Assembly (NCBI GenBank): GCA_903912445.1
Contig: CAIWHP010000067.1
Span: forward strand, 1-35,885
Length of the DNA: 35,885 bases
From: an uncultured Lentisphaerota bacterium
GTDB taxonomy: Bacteria > Verrucomicrobiota > Kiritimatiellia > CAIQIC01
Direction: 5' to 3'
Of the stretch, positions 1 to 10,100 are shown in pieces (position 1 is the first letter of the stretch; each line of letters begins with the position of its first letter). The notes beneath the pieces were generated by a model. That model saw only the letters and a list, made by a program, of their open reading frames with translations, had not been told where the DNA came from and ran no database searches. The position numbers were made by a program, and so were the translations under genes.

Positions 1-2
1 CC

Positions 3-320
3 ATTCAGGCTGACGCCAACACGGCCAAAGCACGTGCCATTCAGGACCTCTATGAGCGTCTGAAAAAAAGGGTCCTAGACCTCACGCATTCGCAATTCGC
101 CGTGCCGCTGCTCGACTATATGTTTGAACGCCCCATCTTCCGTGGCAGCGATATCGCCAAGGTGGAGCACATGCCCAGTGCCCCGATGGTGGCCAACCTG
201 CTTGGGAATTTAAGAAGGAACGGAATCCTTTACACCGTTCGCGAAGGTGCAGGTCGCCGCCCGCACGTCTTGGCACTTGCCGATCTCATTAACCTGTGTG
301 AAGGCAGGAAGGTCTTTTGA
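3..320 (+). CDS. Fic-type protein, C-terminal fragment (5' end outside the window)
   Basis: The reading frame is open from the window edge and ends in TGA at 318-320, giving about 105 residues. The visible part looks like the tail of Fic-domain proteins: a helical stretch (KARAIQDLYERLKKRV) followed by a winged-helix segment containing LLDYMFERPIFRGSDIAK, then GNLRRNGILY and a basic wing (REGAGRRPHVL). The catalytic HPFxxGNGR motif would lie upstream and cannot be seen. Fic proteins transfer AMP or related groups to target proteins and are often found inside type I restriction-modification operons, which fits the genes that follow. The next gene begins 74 bp downstream on the same strand, so co-transcription is likely. 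Assignment rests on the C-terminal helix and winged helix only; another winged-helix protein of an RM operon is possible. Confidence 0.6.
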   Translation: MQADANTAKARAIQDLYERLKKRVLDLTHSQFAVPLLDYMFERPIFRGSDIAKVEHMPSAPMVANLLGNLRRNGILYTVREGAGRRPHVLALADLINLCEGRKVF

Positions 321-394
321 TTGCCCCCTTCCAAACTGTGGGAAAGGGAGTTGAGGGGCTGCTTGATCAACTGCTCAAAGGGGAGAAATAAAGC

Positions 395-2191
395 ATGTCT
401 ACGCAACGCTACTCCGTCACTCCGCATCCCATCGAAACATTGCTCACCTGGGTCAAGTCTGGCGAGATCGCCATCCCGGAGATTCAACGCCCTTTTGTCT
501 GGGAAGCGACGAAGGTCCGCAACCTGCTCGACTCGCTTTATCGCGGTTACCCCGTGGGCTATCTGATTGCTTGGCGCAACCCGACCATCAAACTCAAAGA
601 TGGAACTTCAGCGCTCGGCAAACGCATCCTGATTGACGGTCAACAGCGTGTCACGGCCCTCATGGCCGCCTTGCTGGGCCGGGAAGTGCTGACCAAGGAT
701 TATGAAACGGTCCGCATCTGCATCGCGTTCCATCCACAGGAGGAAAAGTTTGAGGTCGCCAACCCCGCGATCAGTAAAGATGGTGCTTGGATCAAGGATG
801 TCGCGGAAGTTTTTGCGCCTGAAGCCAGCCTTACCGAATTGACCGATATCTATGCGGAAAAGAACCCTGCCGCCGACCGCAAGCGCGTGTCGCGGGTGTT
901 CGAAAAACTACGCAAAATCGTCAACAACCATGTCGGCGTCATCGAACTGGCCGACGACCTTGATATCGAGACCGTCACCGAGATTTTCATCCGCGTCAAT
1001 TCTGCCGGCACCGAGCTTTCACAAGCCGACTTTGCCATGTCCAAGATTGCCGTCAACGAGACCTACGGTGGCAATATGCTCCGCAAGGCCATTGATTACT
1101 TTTGCCATCTCGCAGTGGCCCCGGATTTCCTTGCCCGCATTGAGAAGGGTGACAAAGCCTTTGCCGCCTCCGAGTTCCTGCCGCAAATGCGCTGGCTCAA
1201 GGATGTCAACGACGACATCTATGATCCCACCTATACCGATATGCTGCGCGTCGCCTTCACCTCGGAATTCGGGCGCGGCAAGTTGCAAGACCTCGTGGCT
1301 CTCCTTTCCGGTCGCAATTTCGAGACCAAACAGTTCGAGGACGTAATCGCCGAGCAATCCTTCGGGAAGCTCAAGCAGGGTATTCTCGCCTTCATCAACA
1401 AGACGCACTTCGACCGCATCACGATGATCCTGCGCTCGGCTGGCTTCGTGACCAGCGACCTCATCGGCGGCCGCAACGCGGTCAACTTTGCCTACATCCT
1501 CTACTTGCGCGGCCGATCCGAAGGTATGCCTGCCGCCGATCTCGAAAGTCTCGTACGTCGCTGGTATGCCATGTCCATCCTGCGCGGCCGCTACACTGGC
1601 AGCCCTGAAACCGCGTTCGACGTGGATATCCGCCAAATTGCGGAACGCGGCTTGGGTGTCTATGCCCATTCGGTCATCGAAAATGAGCTACCAGACAGCT
1701 ATTGGACCGGAATGCTGCCCCAGCTCATGGATACCTCGTCAGGCCAGAGCCCGTACTTCCTCGCCTATCAAGCCGCTCAAGTGAAACTTGGCGATAAGGG
1801 TTTTCTGTCGCGCGACATCAGCGTGCTCGACCTCTTGCTGAATCGAAGTGACGTACACCACGTCTATCCCAAGGCGCATCTCAAAACCCTCGGCCTCTCC
1901 AAGGGCAAGTACAACCAGATCGCGAACTTTGTGCTCGCGCAGAGCGAGATCAACATCGCCATCGGTGACAAAGACCCCGAAAAGTATTTCAAGGAACTCG
2001 CGGAGCAATGCACCGGCGGCAAGAAGAAATATGGCGGCATCACCAACGTTGCCGACATGAAGGCCAACTTGCGGATGCACTGCCTGCCCGAGATGCTGCT
2101 CGAAGGCGCTGTGCCGGATTATGATGCCTTTTTGGAAGAGCGCCGTCGGCTCATGGCGCTCAAGATCAAGCAATGGTTTGAGGCTCTGTGA
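395..2191 (+). CDS. DUF262 / GmrSD-like nuclease-type defence protein
   Basis: This 598-residue protein starts at an ATG preceded by a GGGGAGA ribosome-binding site. The N-terminal half carries the DUF262 (ParB/Srx-like) signatures: [10 protein letters not shown] at residues 27-36 and DGQQR at 81-85. The latter is the nucleotide-binding or hydrolysing motif of the family. [19 protein letters not shown] is typical of the following helices. The C-terminal region has [11 protein letters not shown] near residue 487 and a later Asn-rich [13 protein letters not shown], like the DUF1524 HNH-type nuclease end of GmrSD enzymes. GmrSD is a type IV enzyme that cuts modified phage DNA; related DUF262 proteins occur beside type I RM genes. 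Between a Fic gene and hsdS, a role in anti-phage defence is the natural inference. The substrate (modified DNA or other) cannot be read from the sequence. Length is normal for a fused GmrSD-like protein. Confidence 0.85.
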   Translation: MSTQRYSVTPHPIETLLTWVKSGEIAIPEIQRPFVWEATKVRNLLDSLYRGYPVGYLIAWRNPTIKLKDGTSALGKRILIDGQQRVTALMAALLGREVLTKDYETVRICIAFHPQEEKFEVANPAISKDGAWIKDVAEVFAPEASLTELTDIYAEKNPAADRKRVSRVFEKLRKIVNNHVGVIELADDLDIETVTEIFIRVNSAGTELSQADFAMSKIAVNETYGGNMLRKAIDYFCHLAVAPDFLARIEKGDKAFAASEFLPQMRWLKDVNDDIYDPTYTDMLRVAFTSEFGRGKLQDLVALLSGRNFETKQFEDVIAEQSFGKLKQGILAFINKTHFDRITMILRSAGFVTSDLIGGRNAVNFAYILYLRGRSEGMPAADLESLVRRWYAMSILRGRYTGSPETAFDVDIRQIAERGLGVYAHSVIENELPDSYWTGMLPQLMDTSSGQSPYFLAYQAAQVKLGDKGFLSRDISVLDLLLNRSDVHHVYPKAHLKTLGLSKGKYNQIANFVLAQSEINIAIGDKDPEKYFKELAEQCTGGKKKYGGITNVADMKANLRMHCLPEMLLEGAVPDYDAFLEERRRLMALKIKQWFEAL

Positions 2192-2231
2192 TGGCTTCTG
2201 TACAAATGCGAGAGCAGTCACCCTTCACAGT

Positions 2232-2280
2232 TTTCCAAGCGTTGGAAAATCATCTGATGGGACGCTCCAACCCTTGGGAA
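2232..2280. repeat. Paired 17-bp palindromes upstream of hsdS (TTTCCA-N5-TGGAAA pair 1)
   Basis: Site a is TTTCCAAGCGTTGGAAA (2232-2248), a perfect palindrome around a 5-bp centre, extended by one further T/A pair. Site b is GCTCCAACCCTTGGGAA (2264-2280), a degenerate version. Centres are 32 bp apart, about three helical turns. The pair lies in the 121-bp gap between the DUF262 gene and hsdS and ends 32 bp before the hsdS start. Similar pairs occur at 16340, 19676 and 27568. An operator or a pair of RNA hairpins are both possible. Confidence 0.7.
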
Positions 2281-2312
2281 CCCGCACGGTACATAGTCGG
2301 AGGTCGCGTGGC

Positions 2313-3710
2313 ATGACCGCCAACCTTCAGCCGTACCCGGAATACAAGGAGTCGCAGCAAGCGTGGCTGGGTCGCGTGCCGCAACACTGGCCGGTGTTGC
2401 CCAACCGCGCGATTTTCGCGGAGGTCAAAGACCGCGAACACCCCGACGAGGAAATGCTATCTGTCACCATCACGCGGGGTATTGTCCGGCAGAGAGCGTT
2501 GCTTGCTGATAGCTCGAAGAAAGACAGCTCCAACCAGGATAAATCGAAATACAAACTCGTCCAGCCACGGGACCTCGCCTACAACAAAATGCGGGCATGG
2601 CAGGGGGCGATAGGCGCGTCGGAACTACGCGGCATCATCAGTCCAGCCTACGTTGTTATGCGACTACGAGAAGACCGCAACCTGCCGCGGTATTTCCACC
2701 ATCTCTATCGCACACCGCACTTTGCCAAGGAAGCGGAGCGCTGGTCCTACGGCATCACGTCCGACATGTGGAGCCTCCGCCCGGAACACTTCAAAACGAT
2801 TTACACACCGCAGCCCCCGCCCGAAGAACAGGCGGCGATAGTGCGGTATCTGGACTACGCGAACGGACAACTGGGGCGTGCGATTGCAGCGAAGCGAAAG
2901 GTGATCGCGCTACTCAACGAGCAAAAGCAGGCCATCATCCACCATGCCGTCACCCGCGGCCTCGACCCTGCCGTCCCCCTCAAACCCTCCGGCATCCCCT
3001 GGCTCGGCGACATCCCGAAGCATTGGGATGTTCTCCGTTCAAAATATATCTACCGAGAAGTGGATAGCCGCTCAGCTACTGGCGAAGAGACGCATCTTTC
3101 CATGAGCCAAAAGCTCGGCCTAGTTCCGAGCTCGCAGGTTGAGGAAAAACGCCTTGTTTCAGAATCCTATGCTGGCGCGAAGCTCTGCAAACAAGGTGAT
3201 CTGGTTCTCAACAGACTCAAAGCTCATCTTGGTGTTTTCGCTCTTGCGCCGCAACCCGGCCTCGTTAGTCCAGACTACACAGTATTTCGACCCGGAAGGG
3301 AATTGGAGCCCCGCTATTACGTGGCGGTTTATCGCACTCCTGCCTGTCGCGTGGAACTTCGTCAACGAGCGAAGGGCATTGTTCAAGGCTTCTGGCGACT
3401 TTACACGGATGATTTCTATGACATTCGGATGCCTGTTCCGCCCGTCGAAGAGCAACAGCGCATCATGGCTCACCTCGACGATGATCTTTCTGGTGTGAAT
3501 GCCACAATCTCTCGCTTTGAGCGTGAGATTGGGTTGCTGCGGGAATACCGGACGCGGCTGGTTGCCGACGTGGTGACAGGCAAACTGGACGTGCGTGCGG
3601 CTGTCCTCCATCTCCCCCTTGAAGAAAAATTGCCGACTAACGTTGTAAATAGCGATGAATTGAAGGTTGAACCGAGTTTGGATGGGAAACTGGATGAGGA
3701 AGAAATGTGA
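2313..3710 (+). CDS. hsdS: Type I restriction-modification specificity subunit HsdS
   Basis: The 465-residue product recognises the DNA target for the type I methylase and restriction complex. It has the two-fold HsdS layout. Half one begins with AWLGRVPQHWPVL and ends with PPPPEEQAAIVRYLDYAN plus a helix (AIAAKRKVIALLNEQKQAII). Half two begins with PWLGDIPKHWDVL and ends with PVPPVEEQQRIMAHLD plus a second helix (ISRFEREIGLLREYRTRLVADVVTGKLDV). Each half has one target recognition domain and one conserved spacer helix. ATG 2313 is chosen because a CGGAGG site lies about 8 bp upstream and the protein then starts at the usual HsdS N-terminus; the frame stays open upstream to 2121, but that part overlaps the DUF262 gene. 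The acidic tail (LDGKLDEEEM) is unusual. The next gene starts 24 bp downstream. hsdM is absent from the window. Confidence 0.93.
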   Translation: MTANLQPYPEYKESQQAWLGRVPQHWPVLPNRAIFAEVKDREHPDEEMLSVTITRGIVRQRALLADSSKKDSSNQDKSKYKLVQPRDLAYNKMRAWQGAIGASELRGIISPAYVVMRLREDRNLPRYFHHLYRTPHFAKEAERWSYGITSDMWSLRPEHFKTIYTPQPPPEEQAAIVRYLDYANGQLGRAIAAKRKVIALLNEQKQAIIHHAVTRGLDPAVPLKPSGIPWLGDIPKHWDVLRSKYIYREVDSRSATGEETHLSMSQKLGLVPSSQVEEKRLVSESYAGAKLCKQGDLVLNRLKAHLGVFALAPQPGLVSPDYTVFRPGRELEPRYYVAVYRTPACRVELRQRAKGIVQGFWRLYTDDFYDIRMPVPPVEEQQRIMAHLDDDLSGVNATISRFEREIGLLREYRTRLVADVVTGKLDVRAAVLHLPLEEKLPTNVVNSDELKVEPSLDGKLDEEEM

Positions 3711-3734
3711 GAAACAATTGATGAGGTAACAGCT

Positions 3735-6017
3735 ATGGATACAGACAATCTTTTTGAGAAAGAAGTCCGCCGAATCGCTCGGTTGTTATGGCCTTCAGCA
3801 GAGGGAGCCGGTGCTCTCATGCTATCAGGGTTTGAACATGACGGCATCTTTGAGACAGAAGAGTGTATTCACTTGGTCGAGAGTACTATTTCCCGCCAAA
3901 AGGATAAGGCTCTTTACGATTCAAAAAAAATGGTAGCAGCTGCGGAAAAGATGCGAAAACAGAAACCGGAAAAAGCGGTAAAGTGCTGGTTTATAACAAA
4001 GGACGAACCAACAGCCGATCAACGTACCGTATGCCATAGCTATAGAGGATTAGTTTCGCCTCTTTCCATTCAACAGTTTCAAGCTAAGCTGATTAATGTT
4101 TCTGATTATTTGGATATGCGCAGAAAGCATCGTTTCGGGAGCGCATACGACCCGCAAACTGAATCATTTACTGAAAACTTACCGTACGTGGAAATCGATC
4201 TTCCACAAAAAGGCACAGATAAACTTTGGAACGTTCGAGAGATTGCCGAACAATTGGTCGCGGGCGGTCGTTTCATACTGCTTGGCGATTATGGTGTCGG
4301 GAAAAGCATGACCCTTCGCGAGGTGTTCTTTCGGCTCGCAATGCTTTATCAAAAGTCGAAGATGACTCAGTTCCCAGTCTATATAAACTTGCGAGAGCAC
4401 CATGGACAAACTGACCCTGCGGAAATCTTGGAACGGCATGGACGTAGTATTGGCGTCGCTCAACCCTCGCACCTGGTGAGAGCGTGGCGTGCTGGCTACG
4501 CGATATTACTGATTGACGGTTTTGATGAAGTTTCGTCCTTGGGGTTGCCGGGAGGATGGAAAAGACTGCGGGAGGCAAGATTCAGCAGCATGGAAGGTGT
4601 ACGTCGACTCATTCGTGATACTTCGGGTAGTTCGGGTATAGCTATTGCGGGTCGCAACTCTTTCTTCGACTCAGACGACGAACGAGCTGAAGCCTTGGGA
4701 ACCGCAAGGTTTACAGAAATACTTTTAAGTGAATTTAATGAGGAGCAAATCAAGCGATTCCTTGCCTCTTTAGGATATGCCGGCGATGTACCTGCATGGA
4801 TGCCCTCCCGGCCATTATTGTTGGGGACTCTGTTTTCGAAGGGCGTTCGGAGCAAGTTAGGCGACAACAGCCTTCAGGAGATTATAGCTTGTTCTGATGC
4901 AGCGATCGGCTGGAATATTCTACTAGATGAACTGTGTAATAGAGAAGCGAAGATTGAAGCCGGTCTTCCGGGGTCAACAATAAGGACGATTCTTGAGACA
5001 CTTGCAACTAGAGCACGGGCAAAGTCTGGCGGGCTAGGGCCGCTGACGAAGAAGGAAATCGTAGAATCGTTCTTCGATATATGTGGTTATGAACCTACAG
5101 ATCAAGCATTGAGTGTCTTACAGCGGCTTCCAGGAATGGGGCGTGACCCCTCTACGGGAGGCGTCAGTAGAATATTCATAGACTCCGACTTAGCTGATGC
5201 ATGTCGAGGCGGCGATGTTTTCCGATTCATTATGGACCCTTACCATTTCCCCCAAACAAAATCCTTATGTGAAGCGCAAGTTCTCGTTCAGGATACAGGG
5301 ACTGGTATTGTCGGTTTTCGCTTGCTGAATAATGAAAGACGAGATGGCCTTATTAAAACGGCCTTGATCGCTGGTAAAAGGTATTTACACAATGGCTTCT
5401 TATTAGCAGACTTGGTTTCTTTGTCGAGATGGCTTGGGCTTCCGGTAAGCGAGCCGGTTTGCATTAAAGAGGTTGCTTATCCATGCCTTGAGTTATCCGG
5501 CCAGACACTTGATCTTGCACAAGTAACTATGGAAAAATGTTATATCGAGTTGTTAGAAATCGATGCTCAGGGAGAGGGAGACTTACTCCCGTGTTTCTCT
5601 GGATGCCTTATCCATGAACTCGATGGACGAATTTCAATAAAGGATTTACCCTCGAGCAAATTCTTGGAATGTGAAATAGAGGTTTTTTCACACGGTGCTT
5701 CTACTGGAAGGGCTATTGGAGATTTGCCGTTGCCGGATGGGACAAAAGTTCTTCTCTCAATTATTAAGAAATTATTTGTGCAAAGCTTGAGTGGCCGCCA
5801 AGAGAGTGCATTGTATCGAGGACTTGACGTGCATCGCCAGCGGTATGTTCCGAAAATACTGGAATTACTGCGTCAGCAGAACGTTATTACAAAGTCCGGT
5901 CGAACCGGGAATGCAGTATGGTTACCCGTTAGAAGGCAGCGTACACGAGTCTTGAAGATCGTCGAAGCTCCATCCAGTTCTCACGACTTATTGGTAGAGC
6001 AGGCAAGCATAATATGA
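3735..6017 (+). CDS. Predicted nuclease-NACHT NTPase (STAND defence protein) inside the RM operon
   Basis: This 760-residue protein starts at an ATG with GAGGT about 8 bp upstream. Residues 1-130 resemble a PD-(D/E)XK-type nuclease: HDG at 35-37, then HLVESTISRQKDKALYDSKK, with Glu49 and Lys58 as candidate metal-binding and catalytic residues. A NACHT-type P-loop NTPase follows, with Walker A GDYGVGKS (184-191) and Walker B ILLIDGFDE (257-265). The DG-x-DE form is characteristic of NACHT. The last 100 or so residues (SGRQESALYRGLDVHRQR onward) look like a winged helix. NACHT STAND proteins sense invasion through their C-terminal region, oligomerise, and activate the N-terminal effector; here that would be DNA degradation, which is inference. 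The gene is visibly AT-richer than its neighbours, with many A/T-ending codons, suggesting separate acquisition. It sits between hsdS and hsdR, 24 bp after hsdS. Confidence 0.78.
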   Translation: MDTDNLFEKEVRRIARLLWPSAEGAGALMLSGFEHDGIFETEECIHLVESTISRQKDKALYDSKKMVAAAEKMRKQKPEKAVKCWFITKDEPTADQRTVCHSYRGLVSPLSIQQFQAKLINVSDYLDMRRKHRFGSAYDPQTESFTENLPYVEIDLPQKGTDKLWNVREIAEQLVAGGRFILLGDYGVGKSMTLREVFFRLAMLYQKSKMTQFPVYINLREHHGQTDPAEILERHGRSIGVAQPSHLVRAWRAGYAILLIDGFDEVSSLGLPGGWKRLREARFSSMEGVRRLIRDTSGSSGIAIAGRNSFFDSDDERAEALGTARFTEILLSEFNEEQIKRFLASLGYAGDVPAWMPSRPLLLGTLFSKGVRSKLGDNSLQEIIACSDAAIGWNILLDELCNREAKIEAGLPGSTIRTILETLATRARAKSGGLGPLTKKEIVESFFDICGYEPTDQALSVLQRLPGMGRDPSTGGVSRIFIDSDLADACRGGDVFRFIMDPYHFPQTKSLCEAQVLVQDTGTGIVGFRLLNNERRDGLIKTALIAGKRYLHNGFLLADLVSLSRWLGLPVSEPVCIKEVAYPCLELSGQTLDLAQVTMEKCYIELLEIDAQGEGDLLPCFSGCLIHELDGRISIKDLPSSKFLECEIEVFSHGASTGRAIGDLPLPDGTKVLLSIIKKLFVQSLSGRQESALYRGLDVHRQRYVPKILELLRQQNVITKSGRTGNAVWLPVRRQRTRVLKIVEAPSSSHDLLVEQASII

Positions 6018-6181
6018 TTTTCATTAACACATCCGAGTGCGTCCTCGTAACGCTACGCAAGCGACATATAATCGCTCCCGCCGGTCTTGGTCTTGCGTTC
6101 GATGCTATGCTCGCCGAAAAGACCACCCCTCCCATAGAAATTAAGGTTGTCGGGGCGGGATGGCTCGTCGGAGGCACGTGA
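6014..6181 (+). CDS. Possible small ORF of 55 residues, unrecognised
   Basis: An ATG at 6014 overlaps the TGA of the NACHT gene (ATGA) and opens a 55-codon frame ending 16 bp before the next gene. The product begins MIFINTSECVLVTLRKRH and ends VVGAGWLVGGT. I do not recognise it. Support comes from the overlap, typical of translational coupling, and from filling an otherwise 180-bp gap in a tight operon. Against it are its small size and lack of a clear ribosome-binding site. It could be a chance frame or a decayed gene end. Confidence 0.3.
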   Translation: MIFINTSECVLVTLRKRHIIAPAGLGLAFDAMLAEKTTPPIEIKVVGAGWLVGGT

Positions 6182-6197
6182 CACATGTAGCGTAATC

Positions 6198-7160
6198 ATG
6201 GATACCAACTGTAAACACATTGCGCCCGCTGATGCCGTATTCACGTCCCGTATGCGCTTTCACCAGTCGTGGTATCGCAAGTATGTGCTAGGGTTGTCGC
6301 CGGGGCCAAACCCCAGCGCGCATGGTGAACTCTACGGCAACATGCTTTGTGAAAAGGATGGGAACGCTGGGTGGAATTTTATCACGGCCGAGGTGCATAA
6401 GTACGCAGAAGGGCGGGTTGCCAGTGATCCAACGCATATTGAAGAAAAGCGCCTGCGAAACAACCTGTTGAGCAGTCAGCCGATGTGCTTCAACCTATTT
6501 GCGCCCTTGGATCTTGACCGGAAGTTGGCCACGCGGCTGATCAGAGCGTTGCCCGGGTTTGGACATGTCGCGCGGGTTACGGATGTGAAGCTGGAATATG
6601 CCCCGTCGCCCAAGGAGGACTTCCTGAACGACGGGACCTCGTTCGATGCCTGGGTGGAATACGAAAGACGGTCGGATGGTGCTCTGGGTTTTGTCGCTAT
6701 CGAGACGAAACTCACCGAACCCTTCTCCCAAACTCACCGAGACTTTTCCGAGCGATACCACCGCTGGAAGCTCGACCCGGCGTGGTGGTGGAGCGCGGGA
6801 GCAGAGGCGCATTTCTCCAACAACCTCTACAATCAGCTTTGGCGAAATCACCTTCTGGCGTTTGCCCTGTGCCACCAGAAGACGCGCAAGTATGTCGAAT
6901 GCTTCTGCGCAGTGGTTTCGCATCCACAGGATGTCAGTTGCCTGAAGGCTGTGGCCGATTATGGCGAGCATTTGCTGTCGGAGGGGAAAAAAACCTTGCT
7001 GCCTTGGTCGTTGGATACTCTAGTCAACACTTGGTTGCCCTTGGCCACGACGCGGGAGGAATCCAGCTGGCTTCAGGCGTTCCGGCTCCGCTATCTCGAC
7101 TTGGAAGCCAGCGAACCAGCTTGGCAGCAGCAGCCGGCCACGGAGGGATTCAGGGCATGA
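6198..7160 (+). CDS. PGN_0703-type putative restriction endonuclease (PD-(D/E)XK)
   Basis: The product is 320 residues from ATG 6198. The frame is open to a TTG at 6147, but the ATG gives the better N-terminus (MDTNCKHIAPADAVFTSRMRFHQSWYR). The central segment TSFDAWVEYERRSDGALGFVAIETKLTE matches the PD-(D/E)XK core of the PGN_0703 family, with Asp, then Glu, then ExK (IETK) as the likely catalytic residues. DPAWWWSAGAEAHFSNNLYNQLWRNHLLAFAL is also typical of this family, which appears as a stand-alone putative endonuclease. Its stop codon overlaps the start of hsdR by four bases (ATGA), so the two are probably translationally coupled. Whether it acts with the type I complex or independently cannot be told. 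No modification partner of its own is seen. Confidence 0.75.
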   Translation: MDTNCKHIAPADAVFTSRMRFHQSWYRKYVLGLSPGPNPSAHGELYGNMLCEKDGNAGWNFITAEVHKYAEGRVASDPTHIEEKRLRNNLLSSQPMCFNLFAPLDLDRKLATRLIRALPGFGHVARVTDVKLEYAPSPKEDFLNDGTSFDAWVEYERRSDGALGFVAIETKLTEPFSQTHRDFSERYHRWKLDPAWWWSAGAEAHFSNNLYNQLWRNHLLAFALCHQKTRKYVECFCAVVSHPQDVSCLKAVADYGEHLLSEGKKTLLPWSLDTLVNTWLPLATTREESSWLQAFRLRYLDLEASEPAWQQQPATEGFRA

Positions 7161-10100
7161 GTACAACCGATATTTCCGAGAAGGCTCTTGAAACTCTGAT
7201 CATGCGGCACATGACCGGCACGGATGGGCTTGTGGTGAAGGCCGAAAGCTTGATCGCAGAAACGCCCGATGTTCTCGCCGCCGCCAAAGCCGCCGGCACG
7301 GGTTGGCTTGCTGGGCACCCTAAGAATTTCGACCGCACCTATGCGCTTGATGTACCGCAGTTAATCCTGTTCCTCTCGGCCACGCAGCCGGAGACTCTCA
7401 AAAAACTCGGTGTCGCCGATTACAAGGATGGCCATGACATCAATCGCCAGAGGTTTCTGGCGCGGCTCTCCAACGAGATTGGCAAGCGCGGCGTCATCGA
7501 TGTGGTGCGCAAGGGCGTGGAGCATGGCCCGCTGCATTTCGACCTGTTCTATGGCACACCGTCATCGGGTAACGCGAAGGCGGTGGCTTTGTTTGGCAAG
7601 AATCGGTTCAGCATCACCCGCCAGCTCCACTACAGCCTGGATGAGACGCGGCGCGCGCTGGACCTGTGTTTGTTCATCAACGGCCTGCCCCTGGCGACGT
7701 TTGAACTCAAGAACAGCCTGACCAAGCAGACCGTGGACGATGCCATCGAGCAATACCGCCGCGACCGTGACCCGCGCGAGAAACTGTTCGAGTTCGGGCG
7801 CTGCGTGGTGCATTTCGCTGTGGACGATGCCGAAGTGCAGATGTGTACCGAGCTGCGCGGGAAAGCTTCGTGGTTCCTGCCGTTCAATAAAGGTTGGAAC
7901 GACGGGGCGGGCAATCCGCCGAACCCGGCCGGCCTGAAAACGGATTATCTCTGGAAGGAAGTCCTGACGCCAAGCGGCCTGACGAACATCCTAGAAAATT
8001 ATGCCCAGATCGTCGAGGAAAAGAACCCCAAGACCGGGCGCAAGAAGCGCAAGCAGGTGTTCCCGCGCTACCACCAGCTTGACGTGGTACGCAAGACACT
8101 AGCTCATGTGGATAAGAATGGCGCAGGGAAGCGTTACCTGATCCAACACTCGGCCGGCAGCGGGAAAAGCAACTCGATTGCCTGGCTGGCGCATCAGCTT
8201 GTCGGTCTGAAAAGAGCCAACAAAGAGGTTTTCACCTCGGTTATGGTGGTGACCGACCGCCGCATCCTCGACGACCAGATTCAAAAAACGGTCAAGCAGT
8301 TCATGCAGGTAGGGGCAACCGTTGGTGCAGTCAAAGATGGCTCTGGCGTCTCCAAGACCGAACAGCTGCGAAAATTCATCACTGAAGGCAAGAAGATCAT
8401 CATCTCGACCATCCAGACGTTTCCATTCGTGCTGGACGTGATCGGTGACGAGCATCGCGGGAAGCAGTTCGCCATCATCATCGACGAAGCGCACAGCAGC
8501 CAAGGCGGCAAGACATCATCCGCCATGAGTGAAGCCCTGGCCGACCCGGAAGACACGGTCAATGACGCCATCGAGAAGCGGATGAAGGCGCGGAAGATGT
8601 TGACCAATGCCAGTTACTTCGCCTTCACAGCCACCCCCAAGAACAAGACGCTGGAAATGTTCGGTCAGCCCCTCCCTATGGATGCCGAAGGCAAGATCAA
8701 GCACCGGCCATTCCACAGCTACACGATGAAGCAGGCGATCAAGGAGGGCTTTATCCTTGACGTGCTTGAGAGCTATACACCCGTGGATAGCTACTGCAAG
8801 CTGGTCAAGAAGATCGAGGACGACCCGGAATTCGACACAAAGAAAGCGCAGAAGAAACTGCGGAAATATGTCGAGAGCCGGGAGCGCGCCGTACGCCTCA
8901 AGGCAGAAATCATGGTGGACCATTTCCATGCTCAGGTGTTGGCGCACAAGAAGATCGGGGGTAAGGCGCGGGCGATGGTCGTGTGCAGCAGCGTTGCGCG
9001 CGCCCTCCAGTACTTCCACGCCTTCAAGGCGTATCTCGAAAAGCGCAAGAGCCCTTACTGTGCCATAGTTGCATTCTCCGGCGAGCATGAGTTTGGCGGA
9101 GCGAAGGTCAGCGAAGCTTCGCTGAATGGGTTCGCCAGCGGTGATATTGCGGATAAAATTCAGGAAGACCCGTATCGGTTCCTTATCTGCGCGGATAAGT
9201 TCCAGACCGGCTACGACGAGCCGTTGCTCCACACCATGTATGTGGACAAGCCGCTTGCCGGCATCAAAGCCGTGCAGACGTTGTCCCGCCTCAATCGCGC
9301 CCACCCGGAGAAGCATGATGTGTTCGTCCTGGATTTCCAGAACAACACCGAGACGATCACCGAGGCGTTCTCCGACTACTACCGCACCACGGTCCTTAGC
9401 GAAGAAACCGACCCGAACAAACTGCATGACCTGAAGACCGCGCTGGACAACGCACAGGTCTACGCACCCGAGCAGGTGGAAGCTCTGGTGGATTTGTTCC
9501 TGTCTGGTGTGCCACGGGACATGCTCGACCCCATTCTCGATGCCTGTGTGGCCGTTTACCTACAGCGGCTGGATGAGGACGGCCAAGTGGACTTCAAGGG
9601 CAAGGCCAAGGCATTCGTCCGCACCTATGATTTTCTGGCCTCTATTCTGCCCTACACCAACCGCGGGTGGGAGAAATTGTCCATCTTCCTCAACCTCTTG
9701 ATCCCAAAGCTGCCCGCACCGATTGATACTGACCTGTCACGGGGCATCCTTGAGGCGATAGACATGGACAGCTACCGTGTGGAAAAGAAGGCGGCGATGA
9801 AAATCGGTCTCGCCGACAACGAGGCCGAGATTGGTCCCGTACCAGTAGAAGGTGGCGGCTTCAAGCATGAGCCTGAAATGGAACGGCTGAGCAACATCCT
9901 CAAAGCCTTCAACGAGCAGTTCGGTACGCTCTTCACCGATGCCGACCGTGTTGCGCGCCGGATCAAGGAAGACATAGCACCCAAGGTCGCCGCCGACCCG
10001 GCCTACCAGAACGCGAAGAAGAATACGCCCAACACCGCGCGCATCGAACTGGATGCCGCGCTCATGCGCGTGATTGGCCCGCTCTTGAAGGACGACACGG

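Noticed and set aside
328-344. A further TTTCCA-like site before the DUF262 gene
   Set aside because: CTTCCA-AACTG-TGGGAA fits only loosely and has no partner at 31-32 bp, so it was not counted as a pair.
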